Origin: Streptomyces triculaminicus
Lineage (GTDB): Bacteria; Actinomycetota; Actinomycetes; Streptomycetales; Streptomycetaceae
NCBI RefSeq assembly: GCF_017349075.1
Contig: NZ_JAFMOF010000001.1
Location: forward strand, 1,860,001-1,924,000
Length of the DNA: 64,000 bases
Reading direction: 5' to 3'
The notes beneath the pieces are model-generated. The model had not been told where the DNA came from and made no database searches. It saw only the letters and a program-made list of their open reading frames with translations. The translations under genes and the position numbers were made by a program. Positions 24,858 through 32,731 of this stretch are shown in pieces (the stretch's first letter is position 1; each line of letters begins with the position of its first letter).

Positions 24858-25790
24858 TCAGGTCGTGAAGTCGTAACGGACTCCTGTGAGCTGCTCCGAC
24901 AGGTCCCACAGGCGGCGGGCGGTCTCGGGATCCGTGGCGGACTCGGCTGGCTGTACGAGGGTGGGGTGGCCCTTCGCCTCGTTGCGTCCGTCGGGTCCGA
25001 TGAACTGCCCGCCCCTGGCATGCGGGGAAGCCGCCGCGTAGAGCTGGTTGAGCACGCCCGTCTCGACGTCCTGGGCGACGAGGCGGTTGGTGACCTTGAG
25101 GATGGCCTTGAGCAGCCCGGTCGGTCCGGAGGACTGGAGGTTCGTGGCCGAGTAGCCGGGGTGGGCCAGGACGCTGCGGACCGGGACGGCGCTCGTACGC
25201 AGTCGCCGGTCCAGTTCGAGGCCGAACAGCACGTTGGCGTACTTGGACTGGGCGTAGAACCCGCGCGGCGAGTAGGAGCGTTCGCCGTCGAGGTCGTCGT
25301 AGTGAATGGCTCCGCTCTTGTGGAGGGTCGACGTGACCGTCACCACGCGTGGGTCGCTTCCGGCCCGCAGCCGCCCCAGCAGCAGGCCGGTCAGCGCGAA
25401 GTGCCCCAGGTGGTTGGTGCCGAACTGGGACTCGAACCCCTGCTTGGTGAGGGTGCGCGGCGGCATCATGATCCCCGCGTTGTTGACGAGTACGTCCACG
25501 GGTGTGTCGAGGGCGCCGGCGAACGCGTGGACCGAGTCCAGATCGGCCAGGTCCAGGGTGCGCAGCTCCAGGGCGGGTGCGGTGAGTTCGCCGCGGAGCC
25601 TGTCCAGCGCGGCTCTGCCTCTGTCCGCGTTTCGTGCGGTGAGGATGACGTGGGCGCCGTGGCGGGCGAGTTCTCGCGCGGTGACGTAGCCCAGGCCGCT
25701 GCTGGCACCGGTCACGATGACCGTCCGACCGGTCTGGTCCGGGATGTCGTCCGCCGTCCAGCGGGCGGGGACGGCGAGAGCGGTGGTCAT
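24858..25790 (-). CDS. Short-chain dehydrogenase/reductase
   Basis: A 310-residue SDR. The cofactor loop TGASSGLG is at residues 27-34, DLADLD lies in the adenine-binding region, NNAGIMMP is the structural motif near 110, the catalytic Ser is in TVTSTLHKSG, and YAQSKYAN carries the catalytic Tyr and Lys. The group is close to retinol-dehydrogenase/WWOX-like SDRs. It reduces or oxidises a carbonyl substrate with NADP(H); the substrate is unknown. It is the last gene of a three-gene operon with a TetR regulator and a SnoaL-like protein. ATG overlap with the TetR stop (25787-25790) shows coupling. Confidence 0.9.
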   Translation of the reverse strand: MTTALAVPARWTADDIPDQTGRTVIVTGASSGLGYVTARELARHGAHVILTARNADRGRAALDRLRGELTAPALELRTLDLADLDSVHAFAGALDTPVDVLVNNAGIMMPPRTLTKQGFESQFGTNHLGHFALTGLLLGRLRAGSDPRVVTVTSTLHKSGAIHYDDLDGERSYSPRGFYAQSKYANVLFGLELDRRLRTSAVPVRSVLAHPGYSATNLQSSGPTGLLKAILKVTNRLVAQDVETGVLNQLYAAASPHARGGQFIGPDGRNEAKGHPTLVQPAESATDPETARRLWDLSEQLTGVRYDFTT

Positions 25791-26392
25791 CGGGCGTCTC
25801 CTTCCGGTTGCCTCGGGGCGCGGAGCAGGTCGTCGACGCTTGCCGCCAGCAGCCGGTGCAGGTGGGCACGGTCGACGGGGAGTTTGCGGATGGCGTGCAG
25901 AGCGGCGAGGCCGTGCGCGGTGGCCCAGATACGGGCGATGCGGTCGTCGTTGGGGTCCGCGATCCCCAGGGCGTCCGCGATCACGGCGCCGACCGCGGCG
26001 CCTTCGGTGACGGTGTCGGCGGCGGGCACGTGGACGCCGCCGAGGCCGTACATCACCTGGTAGACGTCCGGCTCGTCGAGCGCGAAGTCCAAGTAGGCGG
26101 CCGCTGCGGCCTGGACCGACGTGCCGCCCGAGCGCATGATGCCGGCGAGCCGGACGAAGCCGTCCTTGACGAAGGCCAGCAGGATGTCGTCCCGGCCCTT
26201 GAAGTAGCGGTAGGCGTAGTTGGCGGAGTAGCCGATCCGGTCGGCCAGGCGACGCATGCTCACCGCTTCCCAGCCCTCGGCGCGGGCCAGCTCACGGGCG
26301 GCTTGCAGGATCTCGGTGCGCGTTTCGGCACGTTCCCGCTCCCGGCGCTGCCGGGACTTGGAGGGCTCGGGCTCCTGCCCGGGGGGCGTCAT
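25787..26392 (-). CDS. TetR-family transcriptional regulator
   Basis: A 201-residue TetR. The N-terminal HTH (TEILQAARELARAEGWEAVSMRRLADRIGYSANYAYRYFKGRDDILLAFV, about residues 26-75) is followed by a helical ligand domain of the WHG/TetR_C type (QVMYGLGGVHVPA). It lies between the SnoaL-like and SDR genes with ATGA overlaps at both ends. The 33-bp palindrome at 26867-26899, just upstream of the first gene, is its likely autoregulatory operator. The ligand is probably the SDR/SnoaL substrate; this is inference. Confidence 0.9.
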   Translation of the reverse strand: MTPPGQEPEPSKSRQRRERERAETRTEILQAARELARAEGWEAVSMRRLADRIGYSANYAYRYFKGRDDILLAFVKDGFVRLAGIMRSGGTSVQAAAAAYLDFALDEPDVYQVMYGLGGVHVPAADTVTEGAAVGAVIADALGIADPNDDRIARIWATAHGLAALHAIRKLPVDRAHLHRLLAASVDDLLRAPRQPEGDAR

Positions 26393-26844
26393 GATGCATC
26401 GCCCTCTTCCCGGCTCCGCGCGCCGGCGGGTGCACCGGGCATGTTCATCGGCGCCAGCAGGCCCAGCTGGGTGAAGAACTCGACGGTGTTGAGCTCGTCC
26501 CAGTGCTCGACCGCCATGCCGTCCCGTACCCGCCAGATGTCCAGCGACCGCATCTCCACCGGGCGGCCGGTGGGCTCCTCGCCGAGCAGCGACCCGAGGT
26601 GGGTGGCACGGTAGGTGAACCTGCCGACCACACGGTCGCTGTCGACCAGGACGTCCTCAAGGGTCACACGGGTGTCGGGGAAGGCAGCGAACCAGCGGCC
26701 CCAGAAGGCCCGGTTGGCCTCCCGCCCGTCCTCGACGTACGGGTTGTGGTTGACGTAGTCCTCGGCCACGAAGCCGTCCACGGCATCGGGGTCGTGGCCG
26801 TTCATCAATGCGGCGAACGCGTGCGCAACAGTCTGCTGAGACAT
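26389..26844 (-). CDS. SnoaL-like / ester cyclase-type protein
   Basis: A 151-residue protein with an NTF2-like SnoaL fold: AHAFAALMNGHDPDAVDGFVAEDYVNHNP, then FPDTRVTLEDVLVDSDRVVGRFTYRATHLGSL and MRSLDIWRVRDGMAVEHWDELNTVEFF. His and Asp/Asn residues match the polar cavity of the group. Such proteins bind or isomerise small ligands; in polyketide pathways SnoaL closes rings. It is the first gene of a cassette with a TetR and an SDR. Start 26844 follows GGAGGATCTG. The palindromic operator just ahead of it points to regulated expression. Confidence 0.85.
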   Translation of the reverse strand: MSQQTVAHAFAALMNGHDPDAVDGFVAEDYVNHNPYVEDGREANRAFWGRWFAAFPDTRVTLEDVLVDSDRVVGRFTYRATHLGSLLGEEPTGRPVEMRSLDIWRVRDGMAVEHWDELNTVEFFTQLGLLAPMNMPGAPAGARSREEGDAS

Positions 26845-26866
26845 CAGATCCTCCGAACGTCGATGT

Positions 26867-26899
26867 GGTTACACCGTACACACCGTGTACGGTGTAACC
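26867..26899. promoter_or_regulatory. 33-bp TetR-type palindromic operator
   Basis: Perfect 15-bp arms, GGTTACACCGTACAC and GTGTACGGTGTAACC, flank a central ACC, 22 bases upstream of the SnoaL-like start. This is the likely site of the TetR encoded second in that operon. Confidence 0.85.
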
Positions 26900-26952
26900 A
26901 ATAGTCCGTCCCGGAAAGATCGACAGTCAGGCCGCCGGCAGGGCGGCATCGG

Positions 26953-27141
26953 TCACCCCAGCCCGCCGGCCTTGACGGTGCGGAGGAGTGTGGCCCAGGT
27001 GGCGGGAGTTGTGGTGATGACGTCGGCGGGGCGGTCGCTCTCGCGGAGGCGTATGAGCCCGCCGGGCGATGGAGAGACCTCGACGCAGTCGTTGTTGGGG
27101 CCGGTACTGAATGAGGACTTACGCCATTCATGCTGAGGCAT
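26953..27141 (-). CDS. DUF397 protein
   Basis: A 62-residue protein with all DUF397 marks: EWRKSSFSTGPNNDCVEVSPSPGGLIRLRESDRP at the start and TPATWATLLRTVKAGGLG at the end. In Streptomyces these acidic small proteins are paired with an XRE/DUF5753 regulator, as here: the regulator gene ends only 8 bases away and is transcribed in the same direction. DUF397 proteins are thought to modulate their partner's DNA binding (WhiJ-like systems). A degenerate second copy lies at 24736-24813. Ribosome binding is by AGCGACATGCC-type sequence upstream, which is weak. Confidence 0.88.
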   Translation of the reverse strand: MPQHEWRKSSFSTGPNNDCVEVSPSPGGLIRLRESDRPADVITTTPATWATLLRTVKAGGLG

Positions 27142-27149
27142 GTCGCTAC

Positions 27150-28028
27150 CTATCGCAGTTCGTACAAGACGTGCTGGAGGAGACTCAGCGAGTCCTGGTT
27201 CTCCTGGGCTTCAGGGGGAGCCGCCGGGTCGAGGGGCTCAAGCGCCAGCGACGCCAGTCGCTCAAACATTCTTACGTACTCGCCGATGCGGTTGCTATCC
27301 CCGATGAAGTCCGCGTTGGTCGGATGCTCGCGGTAGAGAGTGTCGAGCTCCGGCGTCGAGCCTCCGAAAAGGACGAAGGAGCGCATGTGGGACGAGTACG
27401 GCCCCATCTCGAACGGAAAGATCTGCACGGTCACGTGAGGCAGGCGGGCGACTTCGATGAGCCTCAGAAGCTGCTTCCGCATGGTCTTGGCGTCCCCCAC
27501 CCGCGTGCGCAACGCTGATTCGTGGATAACGGCGTGATACCTCTCGAGCCCTGACATGACTGCCTGTCGCGCAAGCCTGAAGTCCACCCATCGGTCCAGG
27601 TGTTCATGGTCATGCGCCACGTTCGAGATGACAGCGCGCGCATACTCCTTGGTCTGCAGCATGCCCGGGATGACCGACGGCTCATGGATACGGACGCTTG
27701 TCGTTCTTGCCTCCAGCTCAGCCAGGTCGAGCGCGCGCTGCTCCATGACATCTCTGTAGGCGTCCCACCAGCCCTTGCCGCGGTCGTGCGCCATGTTCAT
27801 CAACGCTTCGAAGAGCGGGCCTCTTTCGCACCCGTAGGCATGTAGCAACTTGTACAAGCCGTTCCTTGGTACATCGACCCGCCCGGCCTCGATATGACTC
27901 ACCCGCGAGCGGTCGGCTTGCAGCAAGGCGGCGACATCGTCTCCTGACAACCGTGCGCGAGTGCGTAGCTTGCGCAGCTCGGCCCCTAGTCGACGTTGGC
28001 GTTCGCTGGGGGCACTCCTCGGCGGCAT
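27150..28028 (-). CDS. XRE-family regulator (WhiJ/DUF5753 type)
   Basis: A 292-residue protein. The N-terminal HTH (RRLGAELRKLRTRARLSGDDVAALLQADRSRVSHIEAGR) is at about residues 10-48. A long C-terminal DUF5753 ligand-like domain runs to the end (WDAYRDVMEQRALDLAELEARTTSVRIHEPSVIPGMLQTKEYARAVI, then HVTVQIFPFEMGPYSSH). GGAGGACGACC precedes ATG 28028. Proteins of this kind act in development or antibiotic control and need a DUF397 partner, encoded immediately downstream. A divergent RsbW-like ATPase gene completes the typical module. Confidence 0.92.
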   Translation of the reverse strand: MPPRSAPSERQRRLGAELRKLRTRARLSGDDVAALLQADRSRVSHIEAGRVDVPRNGLYKLLHAYGCERGPLFEALMNMAHDRGKGWWDAYRDVMEQRALDLAELEARTTSVRIHEPSVIPGMLQTKEYARAVISNVAHDHEHLDRWVDFRLARQAVMSGLERYHAVIHESALRTRVGDAKTMRKQLLRLIEVARLPHVTVQIFPFEMGPYSSHMRSFVLFGGSTPELDTLYREHPTNADFIGDSNRIGEYVRMFERLASLALEPLDPAAPPEAQENQDSLSLLQHVLYELR

Positions 28029-28270
28029 GGTCGTCCTCCAAATCGATGTGCGCGCAGTTTTTCGCTCTGCGGTAACCCGATCCACCGACTCGTCCGCACG
28101 TCACTCTTGCGGGGGGTCTTCGGCGTACACAGTTGGAACAGTGACGCATCTGCCCATAGCGTCGAAGCCGCTCGGCAACCACGCGGCTGCACTGAAGTGC
28201 ACCTGTATCACATCGAGTTGGCGACCGTAGCGCCACCGCATACGCCACGTCCCGCCTCAGGAGACCCGCC

Positions 28271-28858
28271 ATGGACACCCACCCAGGCCCCGACTGCTCA
28301 TTCGTCTTCCCACCCCACCCGGCATGGGTGCGCGCCGCGCGCGAAGCGGTGCGCACATTGCTGACGGCGGCGCGGCGGAGCGACCTCGCCGACACCGCCG
28401 TGACGCTCACATCGGAGGCGGTCACCAATGCGGTCAACGCCTGCCGGGCGAAAGGCTGCACGACGCCGGTCACGCTCGTCGCGGAGTGGACCGGGCCAGG
28501 GCACCTGCGGGTGCTCGTACACGACGGCGCGGCGGGGCTGCCCGTACGGGGACACGTGGCGTCCGACGAGGACGAGTCGGGCCGTGGCCTGATGCTGATC
28601 GAACACGGCGCGGACGCGTGGGGAGTGTGCGCGCACGGGCCCGGGCCCGGCAAGGCGACGTGGTTCGTCCTCGGCGTGCCGACGGCCCGGACCGCCCGGG
28701 GTTGCTGGTCCAGCGAGCGAAAAGGTGAGACCGGGTGCACCGAGTGCACGGAATTGCTGGCTGCACAGCGACGGGCCGTCGACAGCGGCGGCATGCACCA
28801 GGCGGTTCAGGCGACGGTCGCCGTGCGGCAGCACATGCTGGAGGTGCACGCGTCATGA
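28271..28858 (+). CDS. RsbW/anti-sigma-type ATP-binding protein
   Basis: A 195-residue HATPase_c protein. The N box EAVTNAVNAC near residue 57, G1 VHDGAAGLPV, and G2-like DESGRGLMLIEHGADAWGV form the ATP-binding Bergerat fold, without a histidine-kinase dimerisation domain. Such proteins are anti-sigma factor kinases or orphan regulators, and in Streptomyces they pair with DUF397/XRE modules. The C-terminal extension contains GCTECTELL with two cysteines. Its stop overlaps the start of the next gene (ATGA at 28855-28858), so they are coupled. Confidence 0.88.
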   Translation: MDTHPGPDCSFVFPPHPAWVRAAREAVRTLLTAARRSDLADTAVTLTSEAVTNAVNACRAKGCTTPVTLVAEWTGPGHLRVLVHDGAAGLPVRGHVASDEDESGRGLMLIEHGADAWGVCAHGPGPGKATWFVLGVPTARTARGCWSSERKGETGCTECTELLAAQRRAVDSGGMHQAVQATVAVRQHMLEVHAS

Positions 28859-29373
28859 GCACCGGCATCGACTGCCCGCACACCGCCGGGTGGACACAGG
28901 ACCAGGACGGCGTGTGGAGCTGCCAACGCTGCGGTACGCGACGCTTCGCGGACTACGGGGCCCTTCGGCCCCCGGGGCTGCCCGAGCCGCGGAAGCCGAC
29001 CCGTGCCGCCCGCCGCACGGCGGACCGTAGCGCGGCGAGCTACATCGCGTACCGCCTGCCACGCGGCAACCGGTGGGGCCGTAAAGAATCGGAGTCGGCG
29101 GTGCGGTCCGGCGCGGGGCGCCTGGCGCTACGATCCCGCGCGGTTCACGAGGACACCGGCGGCTTCTCTCGGCTGACGGCGTCGAGCAGCCGCTTCGCGG
29201 CCACCGTCGTCCCGTCGGTGCGGATCGCGCGGGCCACGGCAGCCGCTCGGGTGCGGGTGTCGGGGGTCAGGGCCGTCTTGAGCGCGGCCGTCAGGGACTC
29301 GGTGGTCGGGGTCGGGCCGTCGTGGGCCGCGCCGATGCCCAGTTCGGCGACGCGGGCGGCCCAGTACGGCTGA
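28855..29373 (+). CDS. Small zinc-ribbon-like protein, 3' end extended into neighbour
   Basis: Translation-coupled to the ATPase gene. The first 80 residues look real: TGIDCPHTAGWTQDQDGVWSCQRCGTRRFADYGALRPP has two CxxC/CPH-type metal-binding pairs, followed by ADRSAASYIAYRLPRGNRWG. Past about residue 80 the frame continues without a stop into the 3' end of the minus-strand glycosyltransferase gene, overlapping it by about 230 bases. The true end may be earlier, or the original stop may have been lost. The N-terminal part recurs in other Streptomyces next to such ATPases, as I recall. Confidence 0.5.
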   Translation: MSTGIDCPHTAGWTQDQDGVWSCQRCGTRRFADYGALRPPGLPEPRKPTRAARRTADRSAASYIAYRLPRGNRWGRKESESAVRSGAGRLALRSRAVHEDTGGFSRLTASSSRFAATVVPSVRIARATAAARVRVSGVRAVLSAAVRDSVVGVGPSWAAPMPSSATRAAQYG

Positions 29374-30392
29374 TCCGCCATCTGGGGTACGACCACCTGG
29401 GGCGCGCCGGCTCGGGCGGCCGTGGTCGTGGTGCCCGCGCCGCCGTGGTGGACGGCGGCGGCGACCCGGCCGAACAGCGCCTGCTGGTTGACCTCGCCGA
29501 CGGCGAAGCAGTCGTCCTGGTCGTCGGTCAGGGCCAGGTCGGCCCAGCCGCGGGAGAGGAGTACGCGGCGGCCCTGCGCGCGCACGGCCTCGATGGCCGC
29601 CCGGGTGACGTCCTGCGCGTCGCGCAGGGGCATGCTGCCGAAGCCCACGTACACCGGCGGGGCGCTGGCGTTCAGGAAGGCCTCCAGGTCGGCGGGGAGG
29701 GGGCGTTCGTCGGGTCGGATCCACGCGCCGGTCTGTACGACGTCGAGGTCCGCCGGCTCCGGCCACGGGGCCAGGGTCGGGTCCGCCGCCAGCCACGGGT
29801 GGTCGGTGAGGACGTGGTCGCGGACGTCGTCCACCGGGGGCAGGCCGATCGTCGCCCGGTGGGTGTTGACCGCCTCGCCGAACAGCTCGTGGATGTTCTC
29901 GGCGTTCAGGTCCCACAGGACCCGGTTGTCGGTCACGTCCGGGGGGACCGGTCGGCCCGGCCAGACGAGCGGCGGGTGGTGCGGCGACGGCAGGTAGGTC
30001 GGGAAGTAGGCCACGAACACGTAGGGGATGCCCAGTTTCTCGGCCACCGCCCGTGCGGCGGCCGCGGCGGGGATCAGGCCGGTCGCCACGACCGCGTCAC
30101 AGCCCTCGGCCACCGCGGCGACCGATTCGTACGTCGCGGCGAACATCTCGGCCGCGCGCTGCTGCATGCTCGTCGGCGGCGCCGGTTTCGTCGCGGTCAC
30201 CGCCTTGGTCGCCATCTCGCGGATCGACGGGCCGAGCGGCACCAGCGGGAAGCCGGCACCGTCCAGCAGCTCCGCGAAGTCCGGCGGCGCGCACACCTGC
30301 ACCTCCGCGCCGAGTGCCCGCAACCGCGTCGCGAGCCCCACCATCGGCTCGACGTCCCCGCGCGACCCGTACGACAGCAACAACACGCGCAT
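29145..30392 (-). CDS. GT1-family glycosyltransferase
   Basis: A 415-residue glycosyltransferase of the vancomycin GtfE/macrolide type. It opens MRVLLLSYGSRGDVEPMVGLATRLRALGAEVQVCAPPDF. The acceptor domain covers the first 200 residues. The donor domain carries VYVGFGSMPL and the signature VHHGGAGTTTTAARAGAPQVVVPQMADQPYWAARV near residue 330. It transfers an activated sugar to a small lipophilic acceptor. Start 30392 was chosen because the M of MRVLL begins the conserved motif and GAGAG precedes it. It stands alone; no sugar-biosynthesis or aglycone genes are near, so it may glycosylate (inactivate) an antibiotic. Confidence 0.9.
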   Translation of the reverse strand: MRVLLLSYGSRGDVEPMVGLATRLRALGAEVQVCAPPDFAELLDGAGFPLVPLGPSIREMATKAVTATKPAPPTSMQQRAAEMFAATYESVAAVAEGCDAVVATGLIPAAAAARAVAEKLGIPYVFVAYFPTYLPSPHHPPLVWPGRPVPPDVTDNRVLWDLNAENIHELFGEAVNTHRATIGLPPVDDVRDHVLTDHPWLAADPTLAPWPEPADLDVVQTGAWIRPDERPLPADLEAFLNASAPPVYVGFGSMPLRDAQDVTRAAIEAVRAQGRRVLLSRGWADLALTDDQDDCFAVGEVNQQALFGRVAAAVHHGGAGTTTTAARAGAPQVVVPQMADQPYWAARVAELGIGAAHDGPTPTTESLTAALKTALTPDTRTRAAAVARAIRTDGTTVAAKRLLDAVSREKPPVSS

Positions 30393-30555
30393 CTCGTGAC
30401 TCTCAATCCCCGTAGATTCCGGTCTCGATGGCCGATTCTGCGGCACGACCGGGCGGCAGCGATCACCGACGGGTACCGGGCGTCGTCGACGACCTCGCGC
30501 TCGCGGCGGCCTTCGTCGCGTTCCCGGTGGATGAAGCCCTAGCGTTCACTTTCCA

Positions 30556-30684
30556 CCCATTGCAACAAACAGGCGGTTGATGTTGCATTAGATTCACCAT
30601 CATTGCAATGAAATTATGGCTCTGACCTGCATTAATGCTGGTTCTTCGCAACGAGCACGTTGCGGGATCCGCGAACGCAACGTA
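30556..30684 (+). promoter_or_regulatory. AT-rich regulatory region with repeated GTTGC/GCAAC elements
   Basis: In 130 bases there are six or so copies of the GCAAC/GTTGC half-site. They include TGCAAC...GTTGCA (about 30561-30587), palindrome CATTGCAATG (30601-30610), and the dyad CGCAACG-AGCA-CGTTGCG (30647-30664). They precede the DUF4097-type gene at 30726 and look like an array of binding sites for one regulator. Confidence 0.5.
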
Positions 30685-30725
30685 GCTTTTGCGGAGTCAG
30701 AAACGACGAGCCGAAGGAAGACATC

Positions 30726-31394
30726 ATGCAGAAGTTCGCCACCACCGCCCCGATCGCCGCCATTCTCGACGTCCCCGCGGGCCGCATCCGGTTCATCGCC
30801 GCCGACCGGGCCGACGCCACGGTCGAGGTCCTGCCCGCGGACGCCTCGAAGGGCCGCGACGTGAAGGCGGCGGAGCGGATCGAGGTCGCGTACGCCGACG
30901 GCGTCCTGCGGATCCAGGCCCCGGCCGCGAAGAACCAGTACTTCGGCCCCTCCGGATCCGTCGAGGTCACGGTCCAGCTGCCCGCCGGCTCCCGCGTCGA
31001 GGCCAAGGCGGCCGACGCCGAACTCCGTGGCGTCGGGCGGCTCGGCGACGTCGCCTTCGAGGCCGCGCAGGGCACGGTCGGGCTCGACGAGGCCGCAGGC
31101 GCCCGCCTCACGCTCCTCGCCGGCGACATCGCGGTCGGCCGCCTGGGCGGCGACGCAGAGATCAGCACCGAGAAGGGCGGCATCCGGATCGCCGAGGCCA
31201 TGCGCGGCACGATCACGCTGCGCACCCAGGCCGGCGACCTGTCGGTCGACGCCGCCACCGGCGTCTCCGCCTCCCTGGACGCTGTCACCGGCTACGGCCG
31301 CATTCACAACGCGCTCAAGAACACCGACGGCGCCACGGACCTGACCATCCACGCGACCACGTCCTACGGCAACATCACCGCCCGCAGCCTGTAA
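30726..31394 (+). CDS. DUF4097-type beta-helix protein
   Basis: A 222-residue protein of repeated short beta strands: SGSVEVTVQLPAGSRVEAKAADAELRGVGRLGDVAFEAAQGTVGLDEAAG, AEISTEKGGIRIAEAMRGTITLRTQAGDLSVDAATGVSASLDAVTGYGRI. This is the pattern of DUF4097/adhesin-like domains, which form a right-handed beta solenoid. No signal peptide or membrane helix is visible, so it is probably cytoplasmic. GAAGGAAGACATC precedes ATG 30726. In many actinobacteria such proteins sit beside a TetR and transporter, but here only the clustered operator-like repeats upstream hint at control. Confidence 0.78.
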   Translation: MQKFATTAPIAAILDVPAGRIRFIAADRADATVEVLPADASKGRDVKAAERIEVAYADGVLRIQAPAAKNQYFGPSGSVEVTVQLPAGSRVEAKAADAELRGVGRLGDVAFEAAQGTVGLDEAAGARLTLLAGDIAVGRLGGDAEISTEKGGIRIAEAMRGTITLRTQAGDLSVDAATGVSASLDAVTGYGRIHNALKNTDGATDLTIHATTSYGNITARSL

Positions 31395-31460
31395 AGAGGA
31401 ACACCCCGTCGGATGGAACTCCCCCAGCGCGCCGAACCGTTCGGCCGGCGCGGGCAGTTG

Positions 31461-32009
31461 TCAGGGCCGGGCCTGCCATTCGTGGGCGAGGATCGCCCAC
31501 ATCTGCTTGTCGTGACGGGCGCCGTCGTAGGGCCAGAACTCGCGCCGTACGCCCTCCTGGGTCATGCCGAGCCGCTTGGCCACCGCGGAGCTCCGCTCGT
31601 TGTCCGCCCGGCAGTGCCACTCGGCGCGGTGCAGTCCGCGGGTGGTGAACGCCCAGTCGAGCAGGGTGCGGCACGCCTCGGTGACCAGGCCGTGGCCCTC
31701 GCCGGCCGGCTCGAGCCAGCAGCCGATCTCGCAGGAACCCAGGGCGGCGTCGAAGTCGACGAACATCACGCCGCCGACGAGCGTGCCGTCGAGCCATATG
31801 CCGTAGAGGCGGCCGCCGTCCGCGGCCTGGCGTTCGGCGTAGCGGCGCAGGGTGTCCCGGGCCCCGTCGAGGTCGTCGGTGACGAACGCCGGGCCGACCC
31901 ACGGGCGGATGTGTTCGCGGGCCCGGTCCAGGTGGGCGGCGAACTCCTCGGCATGCCATGCCTCGAGCGGGGCGAGGCGGGCGTTGTCCCGTAGCGGGAG
32001 AGAGAACAC
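31461..32009 (-). CDS. GNAT-family acetyltransferase (RimJ/RimL type)
   Basis: A 182-residue N-acetyltransferase. FVTDDLDGARDTLRRYAERQA, YGIWLDGTLVGGVMF, and IGCWLEPAGEGHGLVTEACRTLLDWAFTTRGLHRAEWHCRADNERSSAVAKRLGM form the GNAT core: the acetyl-CoA loop is GEGHGLV, and ADNERSSAVAKRLGM is the RimJ/L signature. It probably acetylates an N-terminal amine or a small amine. GGGGGT sits 6-7 bases before GTG 32009. It is divergent from a TetR gene, with only 51 bases between the two starts. Confidence 0.88.
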   Translation of the reverse strand: MFSLPLRDNARLAPLEAWHAEEFAAHLDRAREHIRPWVGPAFVTDDLDGARDTLRRYAERQAADGGRLYGIWLDGTLVGGVMFVDFDAALGSCEIGCWLEPAGEGHGLVTEACRTLLDWAFTTRGLHRAEWHCRADNERSSAVAKRLGMTQEGVRREFWPYDGARHDKQMWAILAHEWQARP

Positions 32010-32060
32010 GGTGAGACCCCCATTTACACAACAAGTGTTATGAGTATGTACCGTAGCAGC

Positions 32061-32663
32061 ATGCCACGCACCAAGGGGGACCACGAAGCCCGTCGCCGCG
32101 ACGTATCCGAGGCGGTCTGGCGGGTGCTGGCCGCGCACGGCTTCGGGGGGCTGACGCTCCGCGCGGTCGCCGCCGAACTCGACGCGACCACCGGCCTGCT
32201 CACCCACTACTTCCCCGCCAAACGCGACCTCCTCGCGCACGCCCTCGACCTGCTCGAACAGCGGACCTCCGCCCGCCCCCGGCCCGCCGGCGGGGACGGC
32301 CTGTCCGCCGTGCGGACCGCGCTGCTCGGCATCCTTCCGCTGACGGCCGAGGCCACCGCGAGCAACCGGATCTGGGTGTCCTCCTGGGACACCGCGCTCG
32401 CCGATCCCGCCGTGAGCGCGAACCACGCCCGCATGTACGCGCAGAGCCGCGACCGGCTGCGCGACCTGGTCGCCACGGCCCAGCGGCTCGGCGAGCTGCC
32501 GGCCGGGGATCCGGCGCGCATCGCGGAGGGCGCCCAGTCCTTCGTACTCGGCCTGGTGGTGCAGGCCCTGCTCAACCCCACGGCGTTCCCGCCCGACCGC
32601 CAGGCCGGGCTCCTCGACGACTACCTGGCCGCGCTGGCCTCCGCCCCGCCCTCGCCGCGCTGA
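32061..32663 (+). CDS. TetR-family regulator
   Basis: A 200-residue TetR. The HTH is at about residues 13-60 (DVSEAVWRVLAAHGFGGLTLRAVAAELDATTGLLTHYFPAKRDLLAHAL), followed by a helical ligand domain with a conserved AEGAQSFVLGLVV segment. ATG 32061 lies 6 nt after TACCGT (32049-32054), which suggests a leaderless mRNA. The divergent GNAT gene starts 51 bases away, so the repressor probably controls itself and that gene from the shared region (32010-32060), which includes ACACAACAAGTGTT. Confidence 0.88.
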   Translation: MPRTKGDHEARRRDVSEAVWRVLAAHGFGGLTLRAVAAELDATTGLLTHYFPAKRDLLAHALDLLEQRTSARPRPAGGDGLSAVRTALLGILPLTAEATASNRIWVSSWDTALADPAVSANHARMYAQSRDRLRDLVATAQRLGELPAGDPARIAEGAQSFVLGLVVQALLNPTAFPPDRQAGLLDDYLAALASAPPSPR

Positions 32664-32675
32664 CCCGGGCGCACC

Positions 32676-32709
32676 ACGGGCCGCCCCGCCGGGTGGCGGA
32701 GCGGCCCGT
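32676..32709. terminator. Terminator between convergent TetR and I36 genes
   Basis: A 15-bp stem with one mismatch (32676-32690 with 32695-32709) around GGGT. Confidence 0.75.
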
Positions 32710-32731
32710 AGGACCGGCCGGAGCGGAAGGA

